A DNA stretch of 64,000 nucleotides from Bacteroidales bacterium (GTDB lineage Bacteria > Bacteroidota > Bacteroidia > Bacteroidales > UBA932), in NCBI GenBank assembly GCA_017962235.1, contig JAGCVS010000005.1, positions 62,001-126,000 of the forward strand, written 5' to 3'. Both the position numbers and the translations under genes were made by a program. The notes under the pieces are model-generated. The model did not search any database. It saw nothing but the letters and a program-made list of their open reading frames with translations, and had not been told where the DNA came from. This document shows, piece by piece, positions 17,516 to 26,762 of this stretch. Each line of letters opens with the position of its first letter. Position 1 is the first letter of the stretch.

Positions 17516-18417
17516 TTCTGTGTTTCGCTTACGAGTTTGATAAAGATGTCGTTCATGCGGGGTACCATCCTGCGTACGGAGACGATATCCTGTTCAGAAG
17601 AAGAGAGTGCCGCGAGCACGTCTTTCATGGCAAAGCCGTCGGCGATGTCCAGCACCGCCCGGTTGCAGTCGCGAAGCTGCTCCTGCAGGGCCACGGAGAA
17701 GACATTGCCGGCCTCGGGCAGAGTGCCGTTGTACATCACCTCAACCTGGTTGGAACCGTAGCGGGCGCGGACGTCGTCCGTAGCGCCGGTGACCACCAGA
17801 TGCGACTTGTTTATCAGGGCGATGTTGTCGCAGAGCTCCTCTACCGATTCCATGTTGTGGGTGGAAAGGATAATTGTGGTACCCTGCTCCTTGAGCTGCA
17901 GTATCTCGTTACGGATAAGCTGCGCGTTCACCGGGTCAAAGCCGGAAAAGGGCTCGTCCAGAATCAGGAGCTTGGGTTTGTGGACAACTGTAGATATGAA
18001 CTGCACCTTCTGGGCCATACCCTTGGAGAGTTCCTCCACCTTCTTGTTCCACCAGCTCTGTATCTTGAACTTGACAAACCACTTGCGCAGCTCGTTCTCT
18101 GCCTGGGCCTTGGTAAGCCCCTTGAGACGAGCCAGATACATCATCTGCTCCCCTACCTTCATCTTTTTGTAGAGTCCGCGCTCTTCAGGCAGGTAGCCTA
18201 TCTTGCGCACGAACTCGTCGTCCACCGCCTTGCCGTTAAAGAATACGCGCCCCTCCGTGGGGATGGTGATGCGGTTAATGATACGTATCAACGTGGTCTT
18301 GCCGGCGCCGTTGGGCCCCAGCAGACCGAATATCTGCCCGTCGGGTATCTGCAGCGAGACGTTGTCCAGCGCCGTAAAGTCCCCGAACCGTTTGGTTATG
18401 TTCTTACACTCCAGCAT
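17512..18417 (-). CDS. ABC transporter ATP-binding protein (NatA-like)
   Basis: 301-aa ATPase. Walker A is LLGPNGAGKTTL, the signature is a variant LSKGMAQKVQF in place of LSGGQ, and Walker B is LLILDEPFSGFDP; the H-loop is LSTHNM. The C-terminal extension after about residue 220 (DDVRARYGSNQVEV) is typical of NatA-like subunits. It feeds directly into the permease gene (4-bp overlap) and follows the fumarase gene by 5 bp. Confidence 0.93.
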   Translation of the reverse strand: MLECKNITKRFGDFTALDNVSLQIPDGQIFGLLGPNGAGKTTLIRIINRITIPTEGRVFFNGKAVDDEFVRKIGYLPEERGLYKKMKVGEQMMYLARLKGLTKAQAENELRKWFVKFKIQSWWNKKVEELSKGMAQKVQFISTVVHKPKLLILDEPFSGFDPVNAQLIRNEILQLKEQGTTIILSTHNMESVEELCDNIALINKSHLVVTGATDDVRARYGSNQVEVMYNGTLPEAGNVFSVALQEQLRDCNRAVLDIADGFAMKDVLAALSSSEQDIVSVRRMVPRMNDIFIKLVSETQK

Positions 18418-18422
18418 ATCTG

Positions 18423-20036
18423 TTATAATTTACCTGCAAAGAAATCGTTGCCCTTGTCATCTACCAAAATGAATGCGGGGAAGTCCTCTACCTGTATGCG
18501 CCAGATGGCCTCCATGCCCAGTTCAGGGTATTCCACGCACTCTATGCTCTTGATATTGTTCATGCTGAGCACAGCCGCAGGGCCGCCGATGCTGCCCAGA
18601 TAGAAGCCTCCGTGCTTCTTGCATGCGTCGGTGACCACCTTGGTACGGTTGCCCTTGGCAATCATCACCATGGAGCCGCCATGATCCTGGAATTCATCCA
18701 CGTACGGGTCCATACGGTTAGCTGTGGTGGGGCCCATGGAGCCGCAAGGCATCCCCTTGGGGGTCTTGGCGGGGCCGGCATAAAGAATCGGATGGTCCTT
18801 GAAGTATGCCGGCAAATCTTCACCTGCGTCCAGACGGGCTTTCAGCTTGGCGTGGGCGATATCGCGCGCCACTATTATGGTGCCGTTCAGGCTCACGCGG
18901 GTCGCTACAGGATATTTGCTCAGCGTTGCGCATATATCCTTCATGGGCTGATTGAGGTCGATGCGTACCACATCCCCTTCGCCCGCCCTGCGGAGCGCCT
19001 CCGGAATCAGTTCGCCGGGGTTGTCGTCCATCTTCTCGATCCAGACGCCGTCGGCATTGATCTTGGCTTTGATGTTGCGGTCTGCAGAGCAGCTCACGCC
19101 CAGGCCGATGGGGCAGCTTGCGCCGTGGCGCGGCAGGCGTATCACGCGGATATCGTGTGCGAAAGCAACGCCGCCGAACTGCGCGCCCAGCCCTATCTTG
19201 CGAGCCTCTTCCAGCAGTTGCTTCTCCAGTTCAACGTCGCGGAAGGCGCGGCCTGAAGCATCCCCCGTGGTGGGCAGCGAATCGTAATAATGGGTCGACG
19301 CCAGCTTCACGGTGAGCAGGTTCTTCTCTGCCGATGTGCCGCCGATTACGAATGCGATATGATACGGCGGGCAGGCTGCGGTGCCCAGGGTGCGCATCTT
19401 CTCCGTGAGGAAGGGAACCAGCGTGCCGGGATTCTGGATGCGGGCCTTGGTCTCCTGGTAGAGGTAGGTCTTGTTGGCGCTGCCGCCACCCTTTACCACG
19501 CAAAGGAAGCGGTATTCCATACCCTCGCACGCCTCTATGTCTATCTGTGCGGGGAGGTTGCACTTGGTGTTTATCTCATCGTACATGTTCAGGGGTGCGT
19601 TCTGGCTGTAACGCAGGTTCTCTTCTGTATAGGTCTTGTAAACACCCTTGGATAGAGCCTCCTCATCGCAGAAGCCGGTCCAGACCTGCTGGCCCTTCTC
19701 GCCGTGGATAATGGCGGTGCCGGTGTCCTGGCAGAACGGGAGCTGCCCCTTGCAGGCCACCTCCGCGTTGCGCAGCATGGTGAGGGCCACGTATTTGTCG
19801 TTTTCACTCGCCTCGGGATCGTTCAGGATAGAAGCCACCTGAAGGTTGTGGCTGCGGCGCAACAGAAAGTTCACGTCGCGGAAGGCGGCATTTGCCAGCG
19901 CGGTGAGCGCTTCGGGCGCCACCTTGAGCATCTTGTGACCTTCAAATTCTGATATGCTCACCCCCTCTTTGGTGAGACAGTAGTACTCGGTGGTATCCTT
20001 ACCGAGCTGAAACATTGGTGCGTAGAAGTATTCCAT
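18423..20036 (-). CDS. fum: Fumarate hydratase, class I (iron-sulfur)
   Basis: 537-aa [4Fe-4S] fumarase that interconverts fumarate and malate, used in anaerobes on the reductive route to succinate. Single-chain class I architecture: the N-terminal alpha part has [14 protein letters not shown] and [20 protein letters not shown], and a beta part from about residue 340 has [47 protein letters not shown] and [27 protein letters not shown]. The cluster cysteines lie in CQDTG, CPIGLGV and AACPP-type segments. Four bases separate it from prfB. Confidence 0.96.
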   Translation of the reverse strand: MEYFYAPMFQLGKDTTEYYCLTKEGVSISEFEGHKMLKVAPEALTALANAAFRDVNFLLRRSHNLQVASILNDPEASENDKYVALTMLRNAEVACKGQLPFCQDTGTAIIHGEKGQQVWTGFCDEEALSKGVYKTYTEENLRYSQNAPLNMYDEINTKCNLPAQIDIEACEGMEYRFLCVVKGGGSANKTYLYQETKARIQNPGTLVPFLTEKMRTLGTAACPPYHIAFVIGGTSAEKNLLTVKLASTHYYDSLPTTGDASGRAFRDVELEKQLLEEARKIGLGAQFGGVAFAHDIRVIRLPRHGASCPIGLGVSCSADRNIKAKINADGVWIEKMDDNPGELIPEALRRAGEGDVVRIDLNQPMKDICATLSKYPVATRVSLNGTIIVARDIAHAKLKARLDAGEDLPAYFKDHPILYAGPAKTPKGMPCGSMGPTTANRMDPYVDEFQDHGGSMVMIAKGNRTKVVTDACKKHGGFYLGSIGGPAAVLSMNNIKSIECVEYPELGMEAIWRIQVEDFPAFILVDDKGNDFFAGKL

Positions 20037-20040
20037 ATCG

Positions 20041-21130
20041 TTATTGATTATTACTATTACCGTTTTGCATGAGATAGAGTTTCATGAACTCGTTCAGATC
20101 GCCGTCAAGCACGCCGGTGGTGTCGCTGGTCTCGTGCCCGGTGCGCAGGTCCTTCACCAGCCGGAAGGGCTGCAGGGTGTAGTTGCGTATCTGGCTCCCC
20201 CACTCTATGCGCTTCTTGCTCCCCTCCAGCTCCGCCTGCTTCTCGCGCCGCTTCTGCAGCTCCAAATCGTACAGGTGGCTCTTGAGGATACGCAGAGCGT
20301 TCTGACGGTTGTCCAGCTGGGAGCGGGTCTCGGTGTTCTCCACAACTATGCCGGTGGGGATGTGACGCACGCGCACGCCCGTCTCCACCTTGTTCACGTT
20401 CTGCCCTCCCGCGCCGCTGCTGCGGTAGGTATCCCATTCCAGGTCGGCGGGATTGATCTCTATCTCTATGGTGTCATCCACCAGCGGATATACGAATACA
20501 GATGAGAACGATGTCTGACGCTTGCCCTGCGCGTTGAAGGGGGACATGCGCACCAGCCGGTGCACGCCGCTCTCTCCCTTGAGATAGCCATAGGCGTAAT
20601 CGCCCTCCACCTCCAGCGTGACGCTCTTCACGCCCGCTTCCTCGCCCTCCAGCACGTCCGCCACCGTAACCTTATAGCCGTTGCGCTCTGCCCAGCGGGT
20701 ATACATGCGCATCAGCATCGCGCTCCAGTCGTTGGATTCGGTGCCGCCGGCACCGCTGTTTATCTTGAGGATGGCGCCCAGATTGTCACCCTCCGCAGAG
20801 AGCATGTTGCGCATCTCCAGCGCCTCCACACTGGACACAAGGGCGTCGTATGCGCACTGGGCATCGGCCTCGGCATCTTCGCCGAATTCCATCAGCACTT
20901 CCAGGTCGGCTAGTTTGCTCTCTGCGGCGGCATAGCCGTCGGTCCAGTATTTAATGGCAGATATCTTCTTGAGGGTCTTCTCCGCCTCTTTGGGGTCGTC
21001 CCAAAAGCCCGCTTCCAGAGTGGTGGCGTGCAAAGTCTCTATCTGCTGAAGCTTGGCAGGTACGTCAAAGATACCTCCCCAACGTCTTCAACCGCTGTGC
21101 AATTTTATTAACCTCGTCTGACGTTATCAT
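20041..21130 (-). CDS. prfB: Peptide chain release factor 2, expressed by programmed +1 frameshift
   Basis: RF2 decodes UAA and UGA stop codons. The gene is in two frames. The first is ATG at 21130, encoding [21 protein letters not shown], then an in-frame TGA (21065-21067). The second frame resumes with D-V-P-A-K and runs to 20041, giving about 362 aa in total, the normal RF2 length. The junction reads AGG TAT CTT TGA C, the classical RF2 shift site with an SD-like AGG upstream. The body has the tripeptide SPF that sets UGA/UAA specificity and the catalytic [12 protein letters not shown]. Low RF2 lets the ribosome pause and shift, so the protein controls its own synthesis. The 5' end overlaps recX by 23 bp. 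Confidence 0.96.
21064..21080 (-). promoter_or_regulatory. RF2 programmed +1 frameshift site
   Basis: Minus strand: GGGG AGG TAT CTT TGA C. CTT is the slippery codon, TGA the in-frame stop that RF2 itself reads, and GGGGAGG the internal SD-like stimulator three bases before CTT. This matches the E. coli prfB site in order and spacing. Confidence 0.95.
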
Positions 21131-21566
21131 AAAAAGCCTTTATTTGGTTATACGTATATCCCCTCGAAAGCCCAAAGCGGAACAGCTTGCCCATCACCTG
21201 CTGCCCTTCCCCCTTGAGGGTGCGCAGCTTGGCTGAGAGCACCGCCTCCATCTTCTCGCGCGCCTTGCTGCCGTCTATCTGACCCAGAGCGTTCTCTATC
21301 ACATCCCGCTCCACTCCTTTGGCAGCCAGGGCGTGGCGTATCTTCTGCTCTCCCCAGCCCGCCAGGGCGCTCTTGTCACGGGCAAAGAAGGCCGCGTAAC
21401 GGTTTTCGTCGAGATATTTCTCCTCGCAAAGTTGCGAAATTATCGCTTGCGTGTCAATAGCGTCGTCGCCCGCAAGCGCCTCTATCTTTTTTTCGATATC
21501 CCGCCTGCAATACTCCCGCGCACTGCAGAGTTTTGCCATCCGGCTGTATATCTTCTTGCTGTCCAT
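21108..21566 (-). CDS. recX: Regulatory protein RecX
   Basis: 152-aa RecX-family protein that caps or destabilises RecA filaments. Three-helix repeats are recognisable: MAKLCSAREYCRRDIEKKIEAL, QLCEEKYLDENRYAAFFARDKS, GWGEQKIRHALAAKGVERDVIENAL and a C-terminal [18 protein letters not shown]. recA lies about 4 kb away on the other strand. The gene abuts the patatin gene stop and its own end overlaps the prfB start. Confidence 0.93.
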   Translation of the reverse strand: MDSKKIYSRMAKLCSAREYCRRDIEKKIEALAGDDAIDTQAIISQLCEEKYLDENRYAAFFARDKSALAGWGEQKIRHALAAKGVERDVIENALGQIDGSKAREKMEAVLSAKLRTLKGEGQQVMGKLFRFGLSRGYTYNQIKAFYDNVRRG

Positions 21567-23909
21567 CTAGAACCAGTAGCCAAAACTCATGTAGATGCCC
21601 GCACTGTGGGTCAGGCTGTTCCAGTTCAGGTCCACCTCAATGGGGCCCGCCACAAAGTCAAAGCCGTATCCCAGACGGAAGCCGGTGAAGCCACGGTTCT
21701 GCATGAAGTCGGGTATGCTCTCTCCCTGGCGTCCGTAGTTGCCCGCCAGCATAAGATAATGGCCCTTGTGTATATTGTAGCGTGCATCCACTCCCGCCAC
21801 AGCCAGCAGCGGTTCCATGGCAATCACGCCCGTGGTGCCGTAGAAGGGTATCTGGTAAGGCGAATAACGGCCCGCCTGTGTGCCGCCAATGCAGTTCATC
21901 ATCACCAGCGGCGGATTGTTGCCGGCAAGGGCGCGGGCATGCACGAACGGAATCAGGGCAAACCTGTCGCCCACGGGCTGCACCAGCTTGGCGGAGAGGC
22001 TGGCGTCAAGCATCGGAGACCTGTAATTGATGTTGGCGATATCGCGCTGATAGCGCAGCGTAGCATCCAGTTTTACACCTTTTGTGGGGAACCAGACATT
22101 GTCCAGATTGTCCACACCTATGTTGAGGAACGGTCCCATGAACATGGAACGGTTCTCGTTGGTGCTGTATGCATCGGGCATGTTGGGTACCTGCAGGTCG
22201 GTACGATAATAATACAGATCTGCCTTCAAGCCCGCCTTGAAATGTACCTTACGCAGATTTCCGGTAGACACCGCCGCCTCAAACTCGTTTTGCAGGTAAT
22301 CTATCGGTTGGATGGTCTGCCTGGTTATGGAATAAATCGGCATGGAATAGCGGCTCAGGCAGTAGCTCCCGTCAAACTCCACAAAGCTCTTGGTGAGATA
22401 CGAATAGCGGACTCCGAAGCGGTAGTTGTTGGCCAGCCGGGCAGAGAGCGCCAGCCGGTGGCCGTAGAGGCTGTTGTAGTTGAAGCCGAAATCGAGCAGG
22501 ATGGTGGATATCTCCTCCGTATCGAACCTCAAGCCGATGCCCAGCCGGTTGGTGCGGTTGGGAACCATGGTCATGGTGAGGTCGAACGGGGAATGGGAAC
22601 CGCCCAGAGTGTAAACCACAGAGTTGTATGCCTTGGTGGCGTAGAGGTTGTTAACCGCCGCCTCTATGTCAGAGATGGCTATTTTCTTGCCCGCCTCCAG
22701 GGGGAAGTTGCGGAGCAGGTATTCCTGGTCTTTGTCGCTGATTCCCACAAACTTGATGGAGGCCAGCTCTATGGTGTCGTTCAGCTTGGTGGCCAGCAGC
22801 GGCTCCTTTACCATGGGCATCGGCCCCACGAACATCTCTTCGTGCTCCCGCTCCTTCTGCGCCAGGGTCTTCTTGAGCTCCAGCAGCTGCGGCACAGCTT
22901 CGCGGGCCGCCTTCTCGCCGTTGTCAATCAGCTTGCGCAGGCTCTCCAGAGTGAAGCTCATAGTGCCCAGACCCTCGATATCGGGCCTGATGAGGATGTC
23001 GGTATCGGCCATCGCTTCTTCTGTCTTGCCGCTGGTGGTGGCGGAGAGCAGACGGCCCAGCAGGCCGCTCACCTGGTCCAGGTCGGCGGTATCGTTGTTG
23101 CTGGGCATGCGGACGCCAATTACATAATCGGCACCCATCGCCCGCGCCACGTCCACGGGATAATTGTTCTTCATACCGCCGTCCACCAGCACCATATCCT
23201 CCGTCTTTACGGGCGGGAACACGCCGGGGATGGCCATGGAGGCACGCATAGCCATGGGGAGGATACCTTTGTTGAACACCACCTCCTTGCCGGAGGTCAG
23301 GTCCGTGGCCACGCAGGCATAGGGTATCGGCAGGGTGTTGAAATCACATTCGTTATGGTAACCCACTGTGCAGTCTGAGAGCAGGCTGTATATCTTCTGG
23401 CCCGCCATCAGACCCATTGGGAGTATTCCGTTGGTGCCCCCTTCCGGAGCGAACCGCAACAGGTCGTTGCCGGAACCGGCGTTATCGCCGCCATCTTCCA
23501 GCCCCTCCTCCCCGTCTGAGCGCGCCCTGCGCTGGAGGGCCGCCTTCCAGTCGATGCCGAACGGTATCTGTATCTGATATTTGGCCTCGTCTGTCTTACG
23601 CTCGTAAGATATCTCCTCGCGGCTCACAGCGCCCGAAATCAGATAGTCCCAGTCCTGCACGGTGATTATGGAGTCGAGCTCCGCCGCCGAATGGCCCACT
23701 GCATACAGGCCGCCCACCAGGGCGCCCATGCTGGTGCCGGTTATTATATCGATGGGGATGTCATACTCTTCCAGAACCTTGAGCACACCCACGTGCGCCG
23801 CTCCTTTGGCGCCGCCGCCGCTGAGCACCACCGCCACCTTGGGGCGCTGTGCATTGGCCGCAAACAGTGTTACAAGAGTGATGAGGATTGTTGTGAGGAT
23901 GCGTTTCAT
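21567..23909 (-). CDS. Patatin-like phospholipase with POTRA and outer membrane barrel
   Basis: 780 aa from ATG 23909 (signal peptide to about residue 20, LFAANAQ); the frame extends upstream inside rlmN but without a credible start. Patatin catalytic motifs are GGGAKG (31-36, oxyanion hole), GTSMG (nucleophile S60) and DGG (D243). Residues about 120-170 form an extra hydrophilic insert. After the lipase domain a POTRA-like domain (near KKIAISDIEAAVNNLYATKAYNSVVYTL) leads into an Omp85-like barrel ending in FGYWF. This is the PlpD/type Vd-like architecture, but in Bacteroidetes the lipase is often thought to remain periplasmic. Overlaps rlmN by 4 bp. Confidence 0.9.
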   Translation of the reverse strand: MKRILTTILITLVTLFAANAQRPKVAVVLSGGGAKGAAHVGVLKVLEEYDIPIDIITGTSMGALVGGLYAVGHSAAELDSIITVQDWDYLISGAVSREEISYERKTDEAKYQIQIPFGIDWKAALQRRARSDGEEGLEDGGDNAGSGNDLLRFAPEGGTNGILPMGLMAGQKIYSLLSDCTVGYHNECDFNTLPIPYACVATDLTSGKEVVFNKGILPMAMRASMAIPGVFPPVKTEDMVLVDGGMKNNYPVDVARAMGADYVIGVRMPSNNDTADLDQVSGLLGRLLSATTSGKTEEAMADTDILIRPDIEGLGTMSFTLESLRKLIDNGEKAAREAVPQLLELKKTLAQKEREHEEMFVGPMPMVKEPLLATKLNDTIELASIKFVGISDKDQEYLLRNFPLEAGKKIAISDIEAAVNNLYATKAYNSVVYTLGGSHSPFDLTMTMVPNRTNRLGIGLRFDTEEISTILLDFGFNYNSLYGHRLALSARLANNYRFGVRYSYLTKSFVEFDGSYCLSRYSMPIYSITRQTIQPIDYLQNEFEAAVSTGNLRKVHFKAGLKADLYYYRTDLQVPNMPDAYSTNENRSMFMGPFLNIGVDNLDNVWFPTKGVKLDATLRYQRDIANINYRSPMLDASLSAKLVQPVGDRFALIPFVHARALAGNNPPLVMMNCIGGTQAGRYSPYQIPFYGTTGVIAMEPLLAVAGVDARYNIHKGHYLMLAGNYGRQGESIPDFMQNRGFTGFRLGYGFDFVAGPIEVDLNWNSLTHSAGIYMSFGYWF

Positions 23910-24934
23910 TGCTGTCGGTTTGAATTCTTGCCTGCAAGAAGGCCGCAGGCCGCCATAATATCTTCTCCGCGGGAGGCGCGTATGGTGGTGGTGATGCCCG
24001 CCGCCTCCAGCCGCTTCTGGAACTGCTCCACAAGGGCGTCGCTGCCGCTGGTATACGGGCTGTCGGGAATCTTGTGGAAGCGGATCAGGTTCATCCGGCA
24101 CTCCAGGCCGCGCAGCAGGCGCGCCAGTCCCGCCGCGTGCCGTTTGGTATCGTTCATGCCGGCGAACACAATGTATTCGAAAGTGACCCGGCGCTGGCCG
24201 GTGAAATCGTATTGGCGCACCAACTTCAGGACCTCTTCCAAAGGGTACCTGTTCTCCACCGGCATCAGTTCCCTGCGCTCTTCATGGAAAGGGTTGTGCA
24301 GACTCACCGCCAGATGGCAGGCGGTGGTGTCCAGGAACTCTTTCATGGTGGCCAGGTCGCCGATGGTGGAGAGGGTTATTCTTTTCGGGCTCCAGCCAAA
24401 GCCCCAGTCCGCAGTGAGAATCTCTATCGCCTTGTGCACATTCTCCCAGTTGTCCAGAGGCTCTCCCATACCCATAAAGACGGCGTTGGTAAGCTCTTCC
24501 GCCTCTTCCACATCCATGAACTGGGCGATTATCTCGCGCGCGGAAAGGTTGCCGTGGAACCCCTGCCGCCCCGTCATGCAGAACTTGCAGCCCATCTTGC
24601 AGCCCGCCTGCGAAGAGACGCACAGCGTGGCGCGGTCGCGGTCCGGAATCATCACGGTTTCAATGTACTGGCCGGGGGCGACTGCCTCAAATGCGTACTT
24701 GCGGGTACCGTCCTTCGAGGTCATCACCTCGGCCGGCACGGTGCGCCCCACTTCATAATTCTCAGACAGCCTGGCGCGGCTTTCCTTTGAAAGATTTGTC
24801 ATCTGATCTATGGTGCGGACCCGCTTCTTGTAGAGCCAGTCCGCCATCTGGGCGGCGGCATAGCGCTTCAGGCCGGAGGCGGTGCACACCGCTTCCAGCT
24901 CCCCCAGAGTCATCCCCAAAAGAAATTGCGCCAT
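23906..24934 (-). CDS. rlmN: 23S rRNA/tRNA adenine-C2 methyltransferase RlmN
   Basis: 342-aa radical SAM enzyme that methylates A2503 of 23S rRNA and A37 of some tRNAs. The CX3CX2C cluster motif CKMGCKFC places C112, C116 and C119 near the expected positions. GMGEPLDNWENV, LSTIGDL and LAVSLHNPFHEERRELMPV follow, and the conserved C-terminal cysteine is in MAACGLL. First gene of the nine-gene minus-strand run that reaches 14562. Confidence 0.96.
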   Translation of the reverse strand: MAQFLLGMTLGELEAVCTASGLKRYAAAQMADWLYKKRVRTIDQMTNLSKESRARLSENYEVGRTVPAEVMTSKDGTRKYAFEAVAPGQYIETVMIPDRDRATLCVSSQAGCKMGCKFCMTGRQGFHGNLSAREIIAQFMDVEEAEELTNAVFMGMGEPLDNWENVHKAIEILTADWGFGWSPKRITLSTIGDLATMKEFLDTTACHLAVSLHNPFHEERRELMPVENRYPLEEVLKLVRQYDFTGQRRVTFEYIVFAGMNDTKRHAAGLARLLRGLECRMNLIRFHKIPDSPYTSGSDALVEQFQKRLEAAGITTTIRASRGEDIMAACGLLAGKNSNRQQ

Positions 24935-24951
24935 TTTCCAATTATTTTAGG

Positions 24952-24959
24952 CAAAAATA
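24952..24959 (-). promoter_or_regulatory. -7 element of the rlmN operon
   Basis: Minus strand TATTTTTG matches TAnnTTTG, 18 bp upstream of the rlmN ATG. It sits back-to-back with a plus-strand TAAGTTTG at 24973-24980 that faces the LOG gene. Confidence 0.5.
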
Positions 24960-24985
24960 CTAAGAATTTGATTAAGTTTGCACCT

Positions 24986-25693
24986 ATGACAAACGAAGAA
25001 AAGATTATCCGCAACAGTTTCCGCCGCAAATGGCTGAACGATGTCAAGACCAACAACAGCTGGTCTGTGTTCAAGATTATGTCGGAGTTCGTACAGAGCT
25101 ACGAAAAACTGATGGAGACGGGCCCCTGCGTGGCAATTTTCGGCAGCGCGCGCACCAATCCGGAAGATAAATATTACAAGGCTTCCGTAGAGATTGCCGC
25201 CAAGCTGAGCAAGTTGGGCTTCGGCATCATCACCGGCGGCGGCCCGGGCATCATGGAGGCGGGCAACAAGGGAGCCAAGGAGGCCGGCGGCGCATCGGTG
25301 GGTCTGAACATCAACCTCCCGTTCGAGCAGTTCCCCAACCCCTATATCGATGCCGACAAACTGATTTCGTACGATTATTTCTTTGTGCGCAAGACCATCT
25401 TCATGAAATATGCGCAGGGCTACATTGCCATGCCCGGCGGCTACGGCACTTTGGACGAACTCAGCGAGGCCCTCACCCTTATCCAGACCAACAAACTGGT
25501 CTCCTTCCCAGTGATACTCTACGGCAAGGATTACTGGGAGGGGCTTCTGAAGTGGTTCAAGGATACCCTTCTCCCCCACGGCATGATAAGCCCCGGCGAC
25601 CTGGACATCTATCAGGTAGTGGACACGGTAGATGAGGCTGTGGCAATCATAGAAGAGTTCTACAACAAATACGGACCCAAACCTAATTTCTAA
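24986..25693 (+). CDS. LOG-family (TIGR00730-type) Rossmann-fold protein
   Basis: 235 aa from ATG 24986 (MTNEEKIIRNSF). The frame extends 60 bp upstream, but that part would overlap the promoter and lacks similarity to the family. The nucleotide-binding core is clear: CVAIFGSARTNPEDKYY, FGIITGGGPGIMEAGNKGAKE, FVRKTIFMKYAQGYIAMPGGYGTLDELSEALTLIQT. PGGxGTxxE is the LOG phosphoribohydrolase signature; relatives remove ribose 5-phosphate from cytokinin or purine nucleotides. Substrate in this organism is unknown. recA starts 27 bp later. Confidence 0.9.
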   Translation: MTNEEKIIRNSFRRKWLNDVKTNNSWSVFKIMSEFVQSYEKLMETGPCVAIFGSARTNPEDKYYKASVEIAAKLSKLGFGIITGGGPGIMEAGNKGAKEAGGASVGLNINLPFEQFPNPYIDADKLISYDYFFVRKTIFMKYAQGYIAMPGGYGTLDELSEALTLIQTNKLVSFPVILYGKDYWEGLLKWFKDTLLPHGMISPGDLDIYQVVDTVDEAVAIIEEFYNKYGPKPNF

Positions 25694-25720
25694 CAATATT
25701 AACCTGAAACACAATCTATT

Positions 25721-26746
25721 ATGGCTAAAGAAGAGATGAATCAAGCCGTGTCAAACGAGGAGAAGCTCAAGGCGTTGAAGGCGACTATTTCAAAAATCGA
25801 GAAGGATTATGGCAAAGGCTCTATTATGACGTTGGGAGACCAGCCGGATAGCGCTGTTTCTGTTATTCCGTCGGGCTCGATTGCCCTTGACCACGCGCTG
25901 GGTATCGGAGGATATCCCCGCGGTCGCGTCATCGAGATTTTCGGTCCCGAATCAAGCGGCAAGACCACGCTGGCGATTCACGCCATCGCGGAGGCCCAGA
26001 AGGCGGGAGGCATCGCCGCCATCATCGATGCCGAGCATGCATTTGACCGCAGCTACGCCAAGAACCTGGGCGTGAATGTGGATACGCTGCTCATTTCGCA
26101 GCCCGATAACGGCGAGCAGGCGCTGGAGATTGCGGACAACCTTATCCGCAGCGGTGCCATCGACATCATAGTTATCGACTCAGTGGCTGCGCTCACCCCC
26201 AAGGCAGAAATTGAAGGGGAGATGGGTGACAACAAGGTAGGTCTGCAGGCAAGGCTCATGAGCCAGGCTCTGCGCAAGCTCACCGCCAACATTTCCAAGA
26301 CAAATACCTGCTGCATCTTCATAAACCAGCTTCGCGAGAAGATCGGTATCCTGTTCGGCAACCCGGAGACCACCACCGGCGGCAACGCCCTCAAATTCTA
26401 CGCGTCGGTGCGCATAGACGTGCGCAAGGTCACCCAGCTCAAGGACGGTGACGCCGCCACCGGCAACCGCACCCGCGCCAAAGTTGTCAAGAACAAGATG
26501 GCGCCGCCTTTCCGCAAGGCAGAGTTCGACATCGTCTTTGGAGAGGGCATCTGCAAGGTGGGCGAGATTGTCGATCTGGCAGTGGAATACGATATCGTAC
26601 ACAAGAGCGGATCTTGGTTCAGCTACGGCGAGAGCAAGATTGGACAGGGGCGCGACGCGGTGCTGCAGGTGCTGCGCGACAACCCCGAGCTGAGCGACGA
26701 GATAGAGGCACAGGTGCGCGAGGCCCTGGCCGCAGTGAAGGACTAA
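25721..26746 (+). CDS. recA: Recombinase RecA
   Basis: 341-aa strand-exchange ATPase and SOS co-protease. Walker [10 protein letters not shown], Walker [23 protein letters not shown] with loop L1, and loop L2 [36 protein letters not shown] are all intact. The acidic C-terminal tail is short. It follows the LOG gene and is followed 16 bp later by trpS, then umuDC, so RecA and its mutagenic polymerase partners are encoded together. Confidence 0.98.
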   Translation: MAKEEMNQAVSNEEKLKALKATISKIEKDYGKGSIMTLGDQPDSAVSVIPSGSIALDHALGIGGYPRGRVIEIFGPESSGKTTLAIHAIAEAQKAGGIAAIIDAEHAFDRSYAKNLGVNVDTLLISQPDNGEQALEIADNLIRSGAIDIIVIDSVAALTPKAEIEGEMGDNKVGLQARLMSQALRKLTANISKTNTCCIFINQLREKIGILFGNPETTTGGNALKFYASVRIDVRKVTQLKDGDAATGNRTRAKVVKNKMAPPFRKAEFDIVFGEGICKVGEIVDLAVEYDIVHKSGSWFSYGESKIGQGRDAVLQVLRDNPELSDEIEAQVREALAAVKD

Positions 26747-26762
26747 TTTTTAGAATCTGACA

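Noticed and set aside
21333-23378. 681-codon open frame on the plus strand
   Set aside because: It is antisense to recX and the patatin gene, whose protein motifs are unambiguous. High GC creates long antisense frames; the translated sequence has no recognisable domain.
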